NCBI RefSeq assembly: GCF_031877795.1 | Contig: NC_133946.1 | Span: 10,019,144-10,083,143 of the forward strand | Direction of reading: 5' to 3' | Length of the DNA stretch: 64,000 bases | Source: Strix aluco | Lineage: Eukaryota; Chordata; Aves; Strigiformes; Strigidae | Shown: positions 1-14,000 of the stretch, piece by piece | Layout of the letters: each line of letters starts with the position of its first letter | Position numbering within the stretch: position 1 is the stretch's first letter | Program-made: the position numbers and the translations under genes | Notes under the pieces: model-generated | The model's database searches: none | The model's input: only the letters and a program-made list of their open reading frames with translations | Told to the model about the DNA's origin: nothing

Positions 1-3000
1 ACCCCTTTTCCCCCAATATATATAAAAAATACATATATTTAACTAGGCTTGGACTCGCTACTCATTCTTCAATTACATATTTAGCTTAGGAATACCTAAA
101 ATAAAAACTACGCAGTCTGGCTAAGTTGCGGAGAACTTGCTTTTGTTCAGTAGTGGCTTGCTTGGGAAAATGGGACTTAAAAGTCTTAGGCTTAAAAAGA
201 CGTAAAAGCTTTTTTTGAGGACTTTTTTTTTAAGAGAACTTTGCTGCAAATGTAGAACTTAAGTTTATCTACACAGCTGCTGACAGCATGGCATAGTTGT
301 GCATTTCATTGAGCAGTTCCATGGAGAGGGAGCTGAAAATTAGTATCTTAGCTAATATCTACTCCAGATTGCATATGCACATAATTTGATACTAAAGTAT
401 GCTTGTATGTACATCTCTGCTTTCAAGAACTATAGTTCTTCAAGTGTTTAACTTGTTACTACTTTGCAGTTGAGTGATTGTTCACTTGTGATGTTTGTGG
501 TCCATTGCTATTGGGATCCATTCCCAGTTTAGTAATTTAGACTTCAGACTTAACTACATGTACAAGTCCATCATTTTATTATACTAGAATGTGTGTTCTT
601 GAGGTCCTGGAAAGGACCAGTCACATGGAGTCATTCAGATATTTGGTATGTTGGAACTTGGGTTGTACCCCACTGTTAGGAACAAATACAAGCAGCATCT
701 TTCAGATGCTGGAGACTTATTAATTATTTATTCACTTTAGCCTTCTGCAGCAGGAAATTACAGATGGGCAGGTTTTTAGACTTTCTTCCTTGGTGTCTTC
801 AGGCTCTTAAGTGTAGGAGTGGGGTAATTGTTCATCATCTCTTCAAATGGTGAAAAAGACAGAGCCATTTTGATCTGACTATCTAATCTGCCAGATTTTA
901 CATTCAGCCTGGCTGAGATTCATATCCTATGGTGTTGAAGACCACTAAGAGATTTAATAATACTTAGGATGAGTGTGAGGCTTCTAGAACTAACTAGACA
1001 ACTTTGCCATGTATGTGAATGTTTTTGGTAGTATCTTGTCATAGTATTCCATTCCCTTGCTTAACACACCGTAAAATATCTCTGGTATTGAATGTAATTT
1101 AAGAAATCTCTTTAAAAAACAAAGAAACCCTTCAAAAACACACGTTAAAGTCATGCTTGATTGGGGTATTCTTACAAGACATAGTATTTTAAAGTTAACA
1201 CTTAATTTGCTTCAATCTATCTTGAATTAGACCCAAGTAACATCTGTTTCTACCAAGCATCCAGAAGTAGCTCAGAGGTTCAGTTCTCTATAGTTCTTAA
1301 TATACATAGTGTGGATGAGGACATGAGAGTATAGGAAATGTCCTTATGACCTAAGCTTGTGGTGCTTCCCTCTGCTCTTAAACTGTAAAGCTGTGTATTG
1401 CACATTTGAAATCTCAGACACTTCCTCATGGGAATAATAATAATGTGCAGTAACTGTTACCAGTATGTAAAAAAATTCAGGTTGTAGTTCTGTGTCAGAC
1501 CTATTTCAGAAACTTCTAATTTTCCACACATCTTTACTAGTCAGCTAAATCTCGATTATATCAGCTTTGTTTTCAGAGAACAATACAATACAAAGAATAT
1601 GTACTTCAGTTGTCCTTTCTGTCCCAATTTCTTGGACTATGTACAAATGAGCAATTTAGAAAAATTCAGAGTTGAAGACTGCTTCTTCATAACTAAGAAC
1701 TTTATTTTCTCAGACTTAACACAAAAAGGGGAAGTTGAGAATAACTGTCTCTGAAACAACTCTTGCTGTTCTTACTGGCACCAAAATCCCATTTCTCTTG
1801 GGAACGCAACTGAATTGTCCTTAGGGAAGATGATGATAGACATTGTATAGAGCCTTTGTGCTCTTCAGCTCAAGGTAGTTGTGGCATTAGTGTAGTAAGA
1901 GCTGTGAATGATAGCTGTTAGTTTTGGAAGCTGATAGTATTCTGAAAGAGACCATTTATGTTTACAAAGAGGACTAGTCTCTTTTTCAGTAACCCTCCAG
2001 TAGATGTGATACATTCAAGATTTCTGTGCTATGGTATGTTTATAGTTTGAGAAGTGATGGTGTCTCACAGTGACATTTCTGTATGGGCCTTCCATAAATT
2101 TTGAACTAAGGAATTTGCCTGTGATTTTTCAAAGTGTATTTGCATTTGGATTATATGATGTTTTAATTTTGGTGAAGATGTCCTTTATTGGTAATAGTGG
2201 TGGTTTTGTTTGTGGAGTTTTTTTTATTGTTGTTTTGGGGTTTGTTTTTTTGTTGTTTGTTTGATTATATTTTTCTTTTAAATGCTTCCTTTGTTATAAG
2301 TATCTGAATCTGCTTGTATACAAAGTTCTCTGTGTCTTAGATTATGGAACTTTGGTTGGATGGATGTGTGTGTATTTTGTGTAGAATTGGAAACTGTTTT
2401 GTGACTGCCAGAATACAAGTTCATTCTGGTTGGTTTGTGGTCTCGTTAACCTTCAGGTTTTACCCCTCCTTCTCCCCTCCTCCTTTGTCCCCTGGCCTTC
2501 TCTACCCTGTCATTCTCCTCTGATTGTGTCTGGGCAGCTCTGCCTACTGGGAAGGTCGAGGGGCAGGGTGTCAGAAGGTGAGCGTGCAATTTGATGAGTC
2601 AAATACTGTTCTGCAGAGGGAATTCTTTTCCCAAAAGGAAGGTTTCACCTTGCTGCTGGGCCCCCAAGGTGAATGGAGATGTATGGTAGGGTAGTAATTT
2701 GCTTTTTGAATAATGATCCTTTTATTTGAGTAGTCTCTGTACCTTTTTCATGCAGCAGATGGTTAGAAAACTGTAAAGTTTAGAACTACATCCTGTCCAT
2801 TGTCAATTTAATATGCAAAACACAAAATTTTTTAATAGTTTCATCCTACTATGATTATAATAGGTCAGAGTACCAGGTGGTGATAATAAGACTAAAGGAA
2901 TAGGCCCTTAACAGCTCCTTTTGACATTAAAAGGGCTTTGAAAAAGACACTGTAAAATACTAAGCACCATCTGAAGTTAGTACTGTATTATTTCTGAAAA

Positions 3001-4915
3001 AGGAAAACATTTGATAAAGTTTTGTCCCTGTTCTGTGTTCCTGATTATTCCATCAGCTTGTGGTTTCTTGAAGATAATGAATTACGAATGACTTGGACTT
3101 CATAAGTTGAGTGATAGTACTCAAATAACGGAGAACATTTTTGGTAATAATTATGTAGGAGATGAGTAGCTGCTGGTTTTACCTCTCAAGTTTCACCTAG
3201 TCAGCTGGCCTGCTTTTTTTTCTCTTCTGTTTTAAAACTCTGTAATGAGTAAGAGGTCTACATGTGTGCTCTAAACAACATTTTCAGAAAAAAAAACTTC
3301 TACTCACAGGGCTTAATTCTTAATTTGGAAACAGTCTATAATTTGAAGTTTGGGGACTGTGCAATAGAGCAGAGCAGTTGTGCTTGTTTTCCAGTGTGGA
3401 CAGCTTTAGGGTATACTTCCATGGGAATTGTCAAATTGCTTCTCTTTGGGTGGCTAATAGTGGAGATTTGGATCTGAAGGAAATCTTGAAGAGTAATGTT
3501 GGTTGTGGTTGCTTTTTAATTTTGTTTAGAGATTTTTTTTTTTTTTAAATTTGCTGTTATAGATGGCTAGGGATTTGATCAAGGAAAGAGTCATTTGAGT
3601 TTGTGAGGCAACTGCGTGTGCACAATGCCACATTCAAACAATGTTTGTGAATCTGAGCAAGGAGTAAGCATACTGGAAGATGCTGTAGGTTTCTTTGAGA
3701 AATTTAAAAAAAATTACAGGCTTTGAGGGTGGATAGCAGGAGTTTAGGTTTGAAGTTCAGACCTGTGATTATAAAACTGATCTAAAATAGGACTGTGATG
3801 TCACTTGTCACGACTGCTGTACAAAAATCTGTCCTCCACAGTTCTAACAAGAAACCAGATATTTTACATAAATATTTTGAGCTTTGAGTTGCATGTATGC
3901 TAATTTATATCGTGTGCAACTGTAAGTTTAAGGCTACCTGTTTATCTGGAATATTATTAATAATTAAGAGCACATGGGAATAGAGAGGCAATAGACAAGT
4001 TATTGACAAGGATCTTTTTAAAGGACAGTTGTTGACATGAATGCAAATTGAAAATGGCACTTCTGTATTACGGGAGTTGCCTGAAGAGCAAAACTGATTA
4101 GACACATGGAAGTGCTGCTTCGTGCAGCTCAGCTGTCCTTGTAACTGTTTTCAAGCTGTTTGATGGGTGTTCTTAGATGCTCATGTTCAGCTTTCCTGGT
4201 TGCTTTGCTGTCTTTGATAAGGTGGTATTTGAAAGCATGTTGCTGTTTATGTGCACCGTATTGGAATATGTCTAGTAAATCTGAGCTTTCTTGCCCACTA
4301 TGAGTTGTGCTTCTGCTTCTGGGCTTCTCGATGGTGCTGTCTTGCAATCTTTCTGTCACACAATGCTGCCTGCTGTTCTCTGAGATTGTTGGTCTGCTAG
4401 CTAGGATAACAGCTGTAAACTTGGGTCTAGACATGGCTATGAAAATTTAAAATTTTTGAAGTCTTAAGACCCAAAAATTCTGACTCTGCTTGGGTTTACC
4501 AAAAAGGTATGAGAAAATAATTGTTCTCCATCTGTGCGTATTTCTGAAACTTACTCTTTCCTGACTTTCTTTAAACTTCCAAATGTTGATAAAGTGCTGT
4601 CTCAAATCCTGCTCTAAGAAAATCCCCATAATTTAACGAATTTTTTGTTTGCACTGTTCTTAATGGGGAATAGAGTAGATGGAAAGAAAATAGAGCACAA
4701 TCTGAACTTTCTAATCCTGCGAAGTGCTCAGGTCAGTAGCTGGCCACCAGTATTGGCATGACTGTAAGAGGATGTAGTATTTTTCTTCAAGAACACTATA
4801 GTAATTATGTCCATAATGAATTAGGCAATAGCCATACATTTCAAGAACTACTGAGTCACTTTTGTGCAGTGTTACCTTAAACTGAAATTTCAGTTGGTTG
4901 CTTGTTTCTTGTTAG
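1..4915 (+). other. CAPRIN1: CAPRIN1 intron, no exon recognised
   Basis: AT-rich sequence upstream of the first recognised CAPRIN1 exon, ending in the acceptor cttgttag at 4908-4915. I looked for the preceding CAPRIN1 exon (acidic Glu/Val-rich segment) and did not find it, so the intron probably begins outside the window. The open frames here are short and resemble no known protein. Confidence 0.75.
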
Positions 4916-5071
4916 GTTGTAAATTCGCTGCAGCAACAGACACAAGCTACATCTCCTCCTGTTCCTGAACCCCACACGCTCACTACTGTGGCTCAAGCAG
5001 ATCCTCTTGTTAGAAGACAGCGAGTACAGGACCTTATGGCACAGATGCAGGGCCCATATAACTTCATGCAG
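4916..5071 (+). CDS. CAPRIN1: CAPRIN1 exon (about residues 323-374)
   Basis: 52 codons in phase 0, acceptor gttag and donor gtatga. Encodes VVNSLQQQTQ...PLVRRQRVQDLMAQMQ and ends at YNFMQ, the first half of the G3BP-binding motif. The Phe of YNF falls at position 372 in human-style numbering. Confidence 0.96.
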
Positions 5072-8000
5072 GTATGATGAACCCACTCTATTGTGAAGTT
5101 AGAACCAAAGAAACAAAATAGCACTTTCTGGCTATTAGTCACGATTGAAAGAGTCTGCTGTAATTTATTTCAAAGCTGCAACGGTCTTTCAAACTGTATA
5201 GCGCTGCATGGCAAGATCTTATCCAAAGCCTGCAAGCCTGTATTGCTGTCAGAGTACACTTAGAAAGTTATTTAGCTTTTCAGTCCTTGTTTGTGTTAAA
5301 TCTACAGAGAAGGCAGAAAGTTGTGCATCACTGGGTGCCATAGTCTATTCTGCTTAAGTGAGACCAGCTGTAAAATACCCCTTCTGTAAGCTAGTTCTAA
5401 ATTTTGTGTTATGAAAAACTTCCACCACATGTGAAGGGAACACTTATTGGGTTGCTTTTGGAAGGCTCTCTTTTAACCTCTAAAGTTAGAACAACTAGAA
5501 AAGCATTGGGAGATAAGGGAATACATCAGAAAAAGCCTCTCCACCTCCTTTACAAAGAAAGAGTAGTCTCCTTGGTAACAAATGAGAGATCCACTTCTTA
5601 CATTCCCTTTTTTGTTTCTTCCTACAAAGTGCTAATTTAGGATCAAGAATAAAGAATAGTTTTCTGCCTATTCTGTCTGGCTATTATAATCTCCCTCCAG
5701 TTATGTTCTTGTCAGATAACCTCAAATTTGTATACGTGGACTGAATTTTTATTGTGACAAATTTTGGCATTTTATTATCTTAACTGATTTGCTGGTTTTA
5801 CCATACATTTTAATTGTGTTAACTATGGACTAAGCTTCCTTCATTGTGACCTGGTCATTTCTGTATTCTGAATCTTAATATTTAAAGAATACAGTTTTTT
5901 GGTTTGTTTTTTTTTTTCCCCAGGACTCTATGCTGGAGTTTGAGAACCAAACACTTGATCCTGCCATTGTATCTGCACAGCCCATGAATCCAGCACAGAA
6001 TTTGGACATGCCACAAATGGTTTGCCCTCCAGGTTTGTAATGGTAAATCCTAAATGTAAATATTGGTGGAGCCTGCCAGTCATCTACTAGAAATGCTTCA
6101 GTTACTGCTACGTAGTGAAAGGGTCATCACAAGTAATAATACAGCACAAATACAGTGTGTTTTTCTCAGAAATTGTATTTTTGAAGCATACTATTTGTAG
6201 ACTTGCAATTGTCAATTGCTTCTGGGTTTTGCTTAGAAATGTGGAACATTTTTTAAACTTCTTTTAAATGGGCAAAACAGTTTTGTTTAGTCTTTTGGAA
6301 ATTGGTGGATTATTTTGGATGACTGGAAAAAATGTACTTAGCATGGAAATGGTAATTGGTATTTTGAGTATAGCTTTGCCATGCTATACTCTAAATAATG
6401 TATACATGCCATCATAAAGATGATCATCCCTAAAATAACTGAATTAGATAAGATGGTAATGCTGTTCTGTAAAAAGTTTGATTGTACTGTATAATAAGTG
6501 AAATTGTTTTACTTCAGTTCATGCTGAGTCAAGACTTGCCCAGCCTAGTCAAGTTCCTGTGCAACCAGAAGCTACACAGGTAAAATGTTTAGCAAATTGT
6601 GTTTTGGATTTTAAATTGATTTTAGGCTTGACTGATGTTATAATAGGATTTAATTCCTAACTGTATGAGAAACTCAAAGAAAAAGCTGAAGTTCCAATTT
6701 TGAGAAATTGGTTATCCCCATTATCTCTGTAGCGTAGTCACTTACGAGCATTACTATATACAGTTTGTATGCTCTGCAGACATTGCATATTTTCTGTAAT
6801 TGGAGTCTTACCAGGCATTATTATCCTGTTTGGAAAACTGTCAGGTTTAGGGTTGAAGTACAAGTTTATTGAGGAAACGGCATTTCTAATTAGAGGCCCC
6901 TCAAACTGAAGGGCACAATCACAGAAGCAGTTGCAGTTTGCGTGGCTCCTTCTAATGGCCCAGGGTGGACTTCTCAGCAGTTCTTTCAATCTGTAGAGCT
7001 CACTTCAGTCTTCAGATTGGGCGTGTGGATGTGATTTGCATTTCACAAATTGACTTCCATATGCCTGTGTGTTAGGCTGCCATCACTTGAAATCTGCATT
7101 CCATGTGATGGTGAATTTTAAGTGGTTTTTTCATGATTGAGAGGAAGGACTTTGTTTGGAATGCTGCTCAGTGTAGTCCTACTCTAATATAGCAGTTTAG
7201 CTTGAGGTTTCTCTGTGCATTCTGTTCAAGATGACAATCTTTGCCTAGAAGTGTTCTTTCATGTTAGGTTGTGTTTAGGAATATTTTTAATTTCAACAGA
7301 AGCAAGTTGTCCTTTATTTGCGTATTTGCAACAGAAATGCCAAAACCAAAGTAACTTGATTAAAGGGCAGTCTGTATCTGTTCAAGTGGGCATCAGACCA
7401 CAGATAGATTTAATGGACTAACTATATAGTTTGTGTTGTGGTTTTTTTTTTTACTTGTTAAGAACTAGTCCCAGTTACTTGCTTGGATAGTATTTTAATT
7501 TTGGGGTTGTAGAGCAGTCAGAGTGAGATTGAATGCTGTTTTCAGTTGAGATTTCCACAAATTCCTGTTTAAGTAGGATCTCCTAAACTTGCTTCTCCAA
7601 TCATCGTTTATACATCATTCACCTTTTCATTAAGATGTGTCAGTTTCTTACTGAATAGTCTAGTGACTACTATGGTGTAGATGGGAACTGGCAGTGTTAG
7701 GCTAATGATTGGACTAGATGATCTTCAAGGTCCTTTCCAACCTAGTTGATTCTGTGATTCTGTGATTAAAGAACTTTCTGATACTGTATTAAACATGTGC
7801 GGCATCTGAGAGGACTCTCCTCATCTCAAGTAATGAATCTGATCCCTGTAGCTATTTGAAAACCAAAAGATAAATCTGGATAGATTGTGTATCTCAAGAG
7901 TAACGGTAGTATAAATCGCTTGCTTTATCTTGTCCAGATTAGATCTGCAAGTTTTAAATCACTCGTTTGTATAGAAACAAAAGTGTGGGGTAGTTTTTCT

Positions 8001-11000
8001 AGAGTTTCCTCTGTATGTACCTGCTGAAGTGCTAGTACTCTCAGCAGTTTTGTTGTTTTGTAGATGTAGAAAAAATTTTTAGCAGAGTTCTCACTGCACT
8101 GGCTTTTATTTTACTGTTAAATGATGTCTGCATACTCCAATGGATTTTTTTTTTCTTATTTTCATTACCTCAACCAGTGCCAGTGATTCTCTTGGGAGCC
8201 TTGCAAGCAGTAGCTAAACTTACCTCTTTTCTTTTGAATGTTCAGCAAGGTGATGTGAACACACCCGTCAGCTGTTATCAGTTTCCTCTTAAAGTCCCCA
8301 GTATCCTTAAGTGCAAAGTCCTCTGCTGGCTAGAGTTTTCACTGGACTCTGTGTAGGGGGAGCAGAGGGTGTAAAATGAGCAAATTGGTCCCATTGGAAA
8401 CCAGCACTTCTCTATTTCTGTATGAGCTTGGAGTTCTGTCATTTAAACTTCTGTATATTTCTCTCTCTGTCCATCTTTTGTCACCTTTATTGTTATAGTA
8501 GTTGGGGTTGCATAAGACTATGACGAGAAAGGTGTTCTTCAGTAAAAGCAAATACATGTCCAGCTGATTGAGAAATATCAACAGAATACAATCTGGCAGG
8601 GAGTGGGTGGTGTGGCATGTTAGAATGTATGTCAAGATGAGGTGGTTAAACCTCTACTTGTTAACAAGTACTTAATTTTTAATGATTGTACAGAGTTGCT
8701 GGAATATACATACTTCTACTAGAGAGTACCATTCATTCCAGAGTTCTCTGATACTTTTTATAAAACTGTGTGTGAGCATTAGCTGACCTGGGGGCTTTGG
8801 GGTTTATTTTGTTAGGTTCCCTTGGTTTCTTCTACAAGCGAGGGATATACAGCCTCCCAACCGATGTATCAGCCTTCTCACACAACAGAGCAACGGCCAC
8901 AGAAAGAATCGATTGACCAGATTCAGGCAAGTCAAGAGTTCACAGGGGTGGGAAGGAGTCTGCTTGCAGCTGTGATCAAATGTTAGTCTGTATTTCTTTG
9001 TAAATTAAGTTTTGTGATTTTTCAGTTACTTATTGGTAGGGCCACTTTGGTTCCATTTAATTTCAGAATTTTGAGCCTGTCTATGACCAGTTAAGTCCTT
9101 CATAGTAAGACTTTTAATTTACAAGATTGTGTAGTTAGAAGTAACATACCAATGTCAGTATACAAGCATAGGAAATGTGATTTTTTTTTTTTTTTTTTTT
9201 TAACATTGGCTAGCAGTTAGCCCAGAAACGTGTTCATTTCCCCATCTAGTTATTTCTAGTTGTGTTTCAAGTTAACAAGGGAGAAGACTGCTAGATTTTT
9301 CTTCTCCCATTGCTCGGTTCAATGAGGCTGTTCAGCTGAAGTAGAAAATACTCATTGTGGTGAACCTGAGGCATTGTCACTTTTAAGTGAAGTTTTTAAG
9401 TTAAATTTTTGTTATTATTGAAAAGTTGCTAAAATGTGGTTTAATTATTAGGCTTCAATGTCACTGAATGCAGACCAGACCCCATCATCATCATCACTTC
9501 CCACTGCATCCCAGCCGCAGGTGTTCCAGGCTGGATCTAGCAAGCCTTTGCATAGCAGCGGAATCAATGTTAATGCAGCTCCATTCCAATCCATGCAAAC
9601 AGTAAGTAGTAAATTCAGATTGAATCCCTTTATTTTGGTAGTCTTTCCTTTTGTTGTTACACAAACACTGGCATCAGTCCTGTAATTACATAAAATAGTC
9701 TTTGGCTGTTGACACTTGTTGACTTGCGTAGTTCTTTACATGATGCAGTGAAGAATTGTAAAAAATGAATTGGACCAGAGTTATTTTTCTAACATTACAG
9801 GTATTCAACATGAATGCGCCTGTTCCTCCTGTTAATGAGCCAGAAACCCTTAAGCAGCAAAATCAGTACCAGGCCAGTTACAACCAGAGTTTCTCCAATC
9901 AGCCTCACCAAGTAGAACAATCAGATCTTCAGCAGGAACAACTCCAAACAGGTAAACTTAGTTTAGAAAAAACTAAAACTGCAAATAGCCTCTATAGAGC
10001 AGATGATCAGGCTGTGAAGTCCTAGGTGGTGTAGCAAAGCATGTCACATGTTCTCAGATGTTCCTCATCTTATGAGGCTTTCCCCTGAACAATACTGGGT
10101 TTTATTGTTCCATCACAGTTTGAATATCAAACAGCGTGAAATTCATTATATACCTCTCCAACCGTTAAAAGAATTTTGCCACTTGATGCAGTTTTATATG
10201 GGTTTAGGGATTATTCTAAAGATGAAAGCAGTATAGTGGAGTACTTGCTCTGCTGATGTTAAAGGTTGGATAATCCTTAAATTTGCTTTTAAAAAACAAA
10301 GGTTGTACTATTGGAGATGACATTTTAAAACAGAAATAGTAAGCTAGAATTGAGAACAAGTATTACACTGCTCACAGATCATGTAAGGTTCACAAAGGTC
10401 TAGAACCTTTTGCTAAAATCAGTTAGACATGGTTTGAATACCACAAGCAGAATGCTTTTCAAGTTAGCAACTTCAAAAAAACAAACAAACAGTAAAGTAG
10501 TCTGTGTATAAAGCTATTCGTCTCCAAGCACTCTCCTCACTTTCCACTGAGATAAAATTTGCAGATGCAGAGAGGGATTTTGAGTGAAGGACACGGGACA
10601 GATGACAAGGGTGAAGTGCTAACAACTGGTGGAGGTGGAGTAAGGAAAAAGAGCCTGATCCTTTTTCTCTGTAACTGATGATGATCTTGAAATTTGTCTT
10701 CCTTCTTCGTGGGATACTGGGTCTTCCTCTTCTCATCCACCCACCCAAGTTTTCATTGTTTATGTTTTTTGAGCCATATGCAGCGCAAGGCAGAAAGACA
10801 GACTAGGGAGTGCTGGTGGGCCGTGCAGTGTTAAATGGTTAACTTACTGTAACAGTAAATGGAACTGTTGATGCCCAGAAAATGCAGTGGCCTTAGAACA
10901 GAACCTGCACACATTAAACATGCAAAAGGATGACCATGTGTTCCACCAGAACTGATGGGAAGCTGGGGAGAAGGGAGGATCTGTGCAAAAGTTCCATAGC

Positions 11001-14000
11001 ACTCTGTGGCTGAGTGAAGTAGACAAAGTTGTGCTCCAGGCTGGGTGATTTCCTGCATATGAGAGGGAGTTACCACTTAGAAATTTTCTTTGAGTGGTAT
11101 CAGGCTAACTTCTACCGCTGTTTTGCTCTTACATACAGAATTCCATAGAATTACACTTACTGAGTCTGTAACCCTTGGATTGCTTTTGTAATCCACTTCA
11201 TTCCTGACAATTCCTGTGAAGATGTTGTGACATACCTTACCTCAAAGACGTAGTCTTACTGCAAAGGTGCAGATAGTTTCAAGCTATCCATCTCACTCTT
11301 GCCTTTTGATTTATACGTCTTGTAGAAAGAATCCCCTGGCCTGTACCGTCAAAACATCAGCTCTGTTAAAATGCTCCTATCAATCTCAGCTTAGTCTGCA
11401 CAGCTACACCTAACAGTTTGGTTGGTGAAGGCAGGTATTTCTTAGTGGCTCTCTGCCAGTTCAGAGGGGAGGAAGTTACAGAAGTGGGTTAACTAATTGA
11501 TTTTTTTTTTTTTGCCTAGAGTATGTGTTGCTGATTTTTAAAGTGTTCGAAGTAGCACAGGAAGATTGTACCTGCATTAGGAATGCTTGTTGCTGAGCTT
11601 ATGCTAGAGACTTCTTGACACTGACTTAAATTAACTCTCTACCATTTCTGGGTTGTTTTAATATTGTTGGATATCTGGCTAGTAAACTTGGTACTTAATT
11701 CTGCAGATTATTTTTCTTTGAATGGGTGAGCATTTATTGATAGGTTCAGTGGTAGTTCAGAGCTCTGAATGTTGAGTTTGAAGATAGTATATGTAGGAAC
11801 ATAAATAAACACACACACTTTTATACTTCATTTTTTTCCCCCCCCAATTCTAATACAGTGGTTGGTACTTACCATGGTTCCCCAGACCAGACTCATCAAG
11901 TGGCGGGTAACCACCAGCAACCTCCCCAACAGAATACTGGATTTCCACGTAACAGTCAGCCTTACTATAACAGTCGAGGAGTGTCTCGTGGTGGGTCACG
12001 TGGGGCCCGTGGCTTAATGAACGGTTACAGGGGACCGGCAAATGGATTTAGAGGTAAACAGATTTATTAAACTCTCTCATTTGACTTCTTTCTGGAAACA
12101 CGCTGTCAAGATACCAAGTGTTAAAACTGACCTACTGTAGTTTTTATACTGTAGTAGTATCTCTAAGATATTTAAACTTGTATTAAAAATTTTGTTTGCT
12201 TTAGCTAACTTAAGCAACTGAAATTTTAGCCATTTGTTTAGGCTTCCTACTAGGATGTAAACAGGCATTTTTTCTGTTCTGTGCTGAAGGCTTAGTGTTT
12301 GATTAGGCATCTACTGCAAGTATAAGCAAACCTGGAAATATCCAACAAAATTTCACAGCCATTGAGTGAGGAATTTAGATGCCAACTGATACTTCAAAAA
12401 TGTTTTTTATTTCAGTTATGATAGAAGCAGTATTGTTTATAGTTCTGTGTTTCATGATATTGAGGATAGGCTGGATAATGTAGAAATACAAGAAGAAAAA
12501 AGTCCAAAAGTCATTACTCTGAGGGAATTAACAGGAGTGGAGGAATCATACTATAGTTCTGGATAAATAAGAGAATTGTCATGATTCCTGGAGATAATTA
12601 TATGTGGTTGTCAATGTTACAAAGATGTGTATGTTAGAATGGGAGAGACAGTTTTCTTGGCAGGTGTTCTGGGATTAGACTGAAGCACACAGTTCTGTCT
12701 GCTTTTGCCATGTTCTCTTCCTCGTGGGGTTGGAGAGTAAGAGGAGAAACCTGTATAATAAAACCACAACTGACTGTACTAGGGAATGCAGTGGGCACTG
12801 TCTGTCTGCTTAAAATTGATCTGGATTCCAAGAGTTTTAGAGCCATCCTTGGACATGGTTCCCAGCACTCAGAAGCGTCTTGGTTTAGGAGCAGCTTCTT
12901 GCTTGAGTTGGCCTTGCAGGTCACAGCTGTTACATTTAGATCCCAGTATTATGTTTAGCTCTGGATTGAATGTTATGTAAATCAAACCTCAGATTAGAGA
13001 AATGCATTGAATTGCCATCTCCCAGTTCTTACTAGGTCTTCATTCTTGTTTCTTGTAATAGTATTAGCACTGATGCTGCAAACATTTGCTTGACTTGCAT
13101 GTAAACAGTACTTCCTAAAGGTTTTTTACCTCAGATTTAAGTAAAATGCTGTTAGTGCTTTTCTTTATATGGTAGCATAAAGTAATAGGTTATAATTTCC
13201 AAGTGAAAGTCTTGTGCCCTGTTCCTTAGGAGGATACGATGGCTACCGTCCTTCCTTTTCTAACACTCCAAACAGTGGTTACACGCAGCCCCAATTTAAT
13301 GCTCCTCGGGATTATTCAAACTACCAGCGGGTAAGCTACCGTTACGTTGTGACAGTCTAGAAGTAGAAGAAAGTAGCTGTCAACAAAAGCACTTAAATCC
13401 ATTAGTGAAAACTTTTCTGTGGACTGACTTTATTGCTAATGAAAACAAAAATTTTGGGTGCTAAACAGATAGATATTTAGAAAGAGCAGAATATCAAATG
13501 GCTGGTTATAATTGGGAATCGTGTTCTGTTTGGCTGACCTCTAAAGGAGTTAGCCTAGTAATTAGAGCAAAGTTGAGTGAGTTATAAAGAACTCAAATAT
13601 AATTATTTTCACAGCTTTTCATGAGAAAGAAACTTGAAAGATTTAAATTCTTTGAAATTAATTCTTCCAACTTGTTTGGGAATGCAAATCTTCTGCAATG
13701 CTGATCTGTTACTCTGAAATTTGTGTAGAATTTTGTTGTTCTGAATGAAGTGTGTCCAGTTTGCTCAAAGCTTACACTGACTGGAAAATGTCTAACTCTC
13801 TATGTCCCCAAACAAGTATTTACAAGCAAATGAGATGACAGATTTTGATCCTGCCATTAGAATGTTGCTTTATTTATTGACTGTGGTCCTTCAGCAAATT
13901 CATCTGTTCTGACTTCTGTGTAGTTTGAAAAATTTGAACAGTAAAGACATCTACTTATATTTCTTGTTTATATTGAACAACATATTCTGTAACTGGAGAG

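Noticed and set aside
4129-4434. 101-codon minus-strand open frame in the CAPRIN1 intron
   Set aside because: No recognisable motif, no splice or promoter context, and expected by chance at this length in 64 kb.
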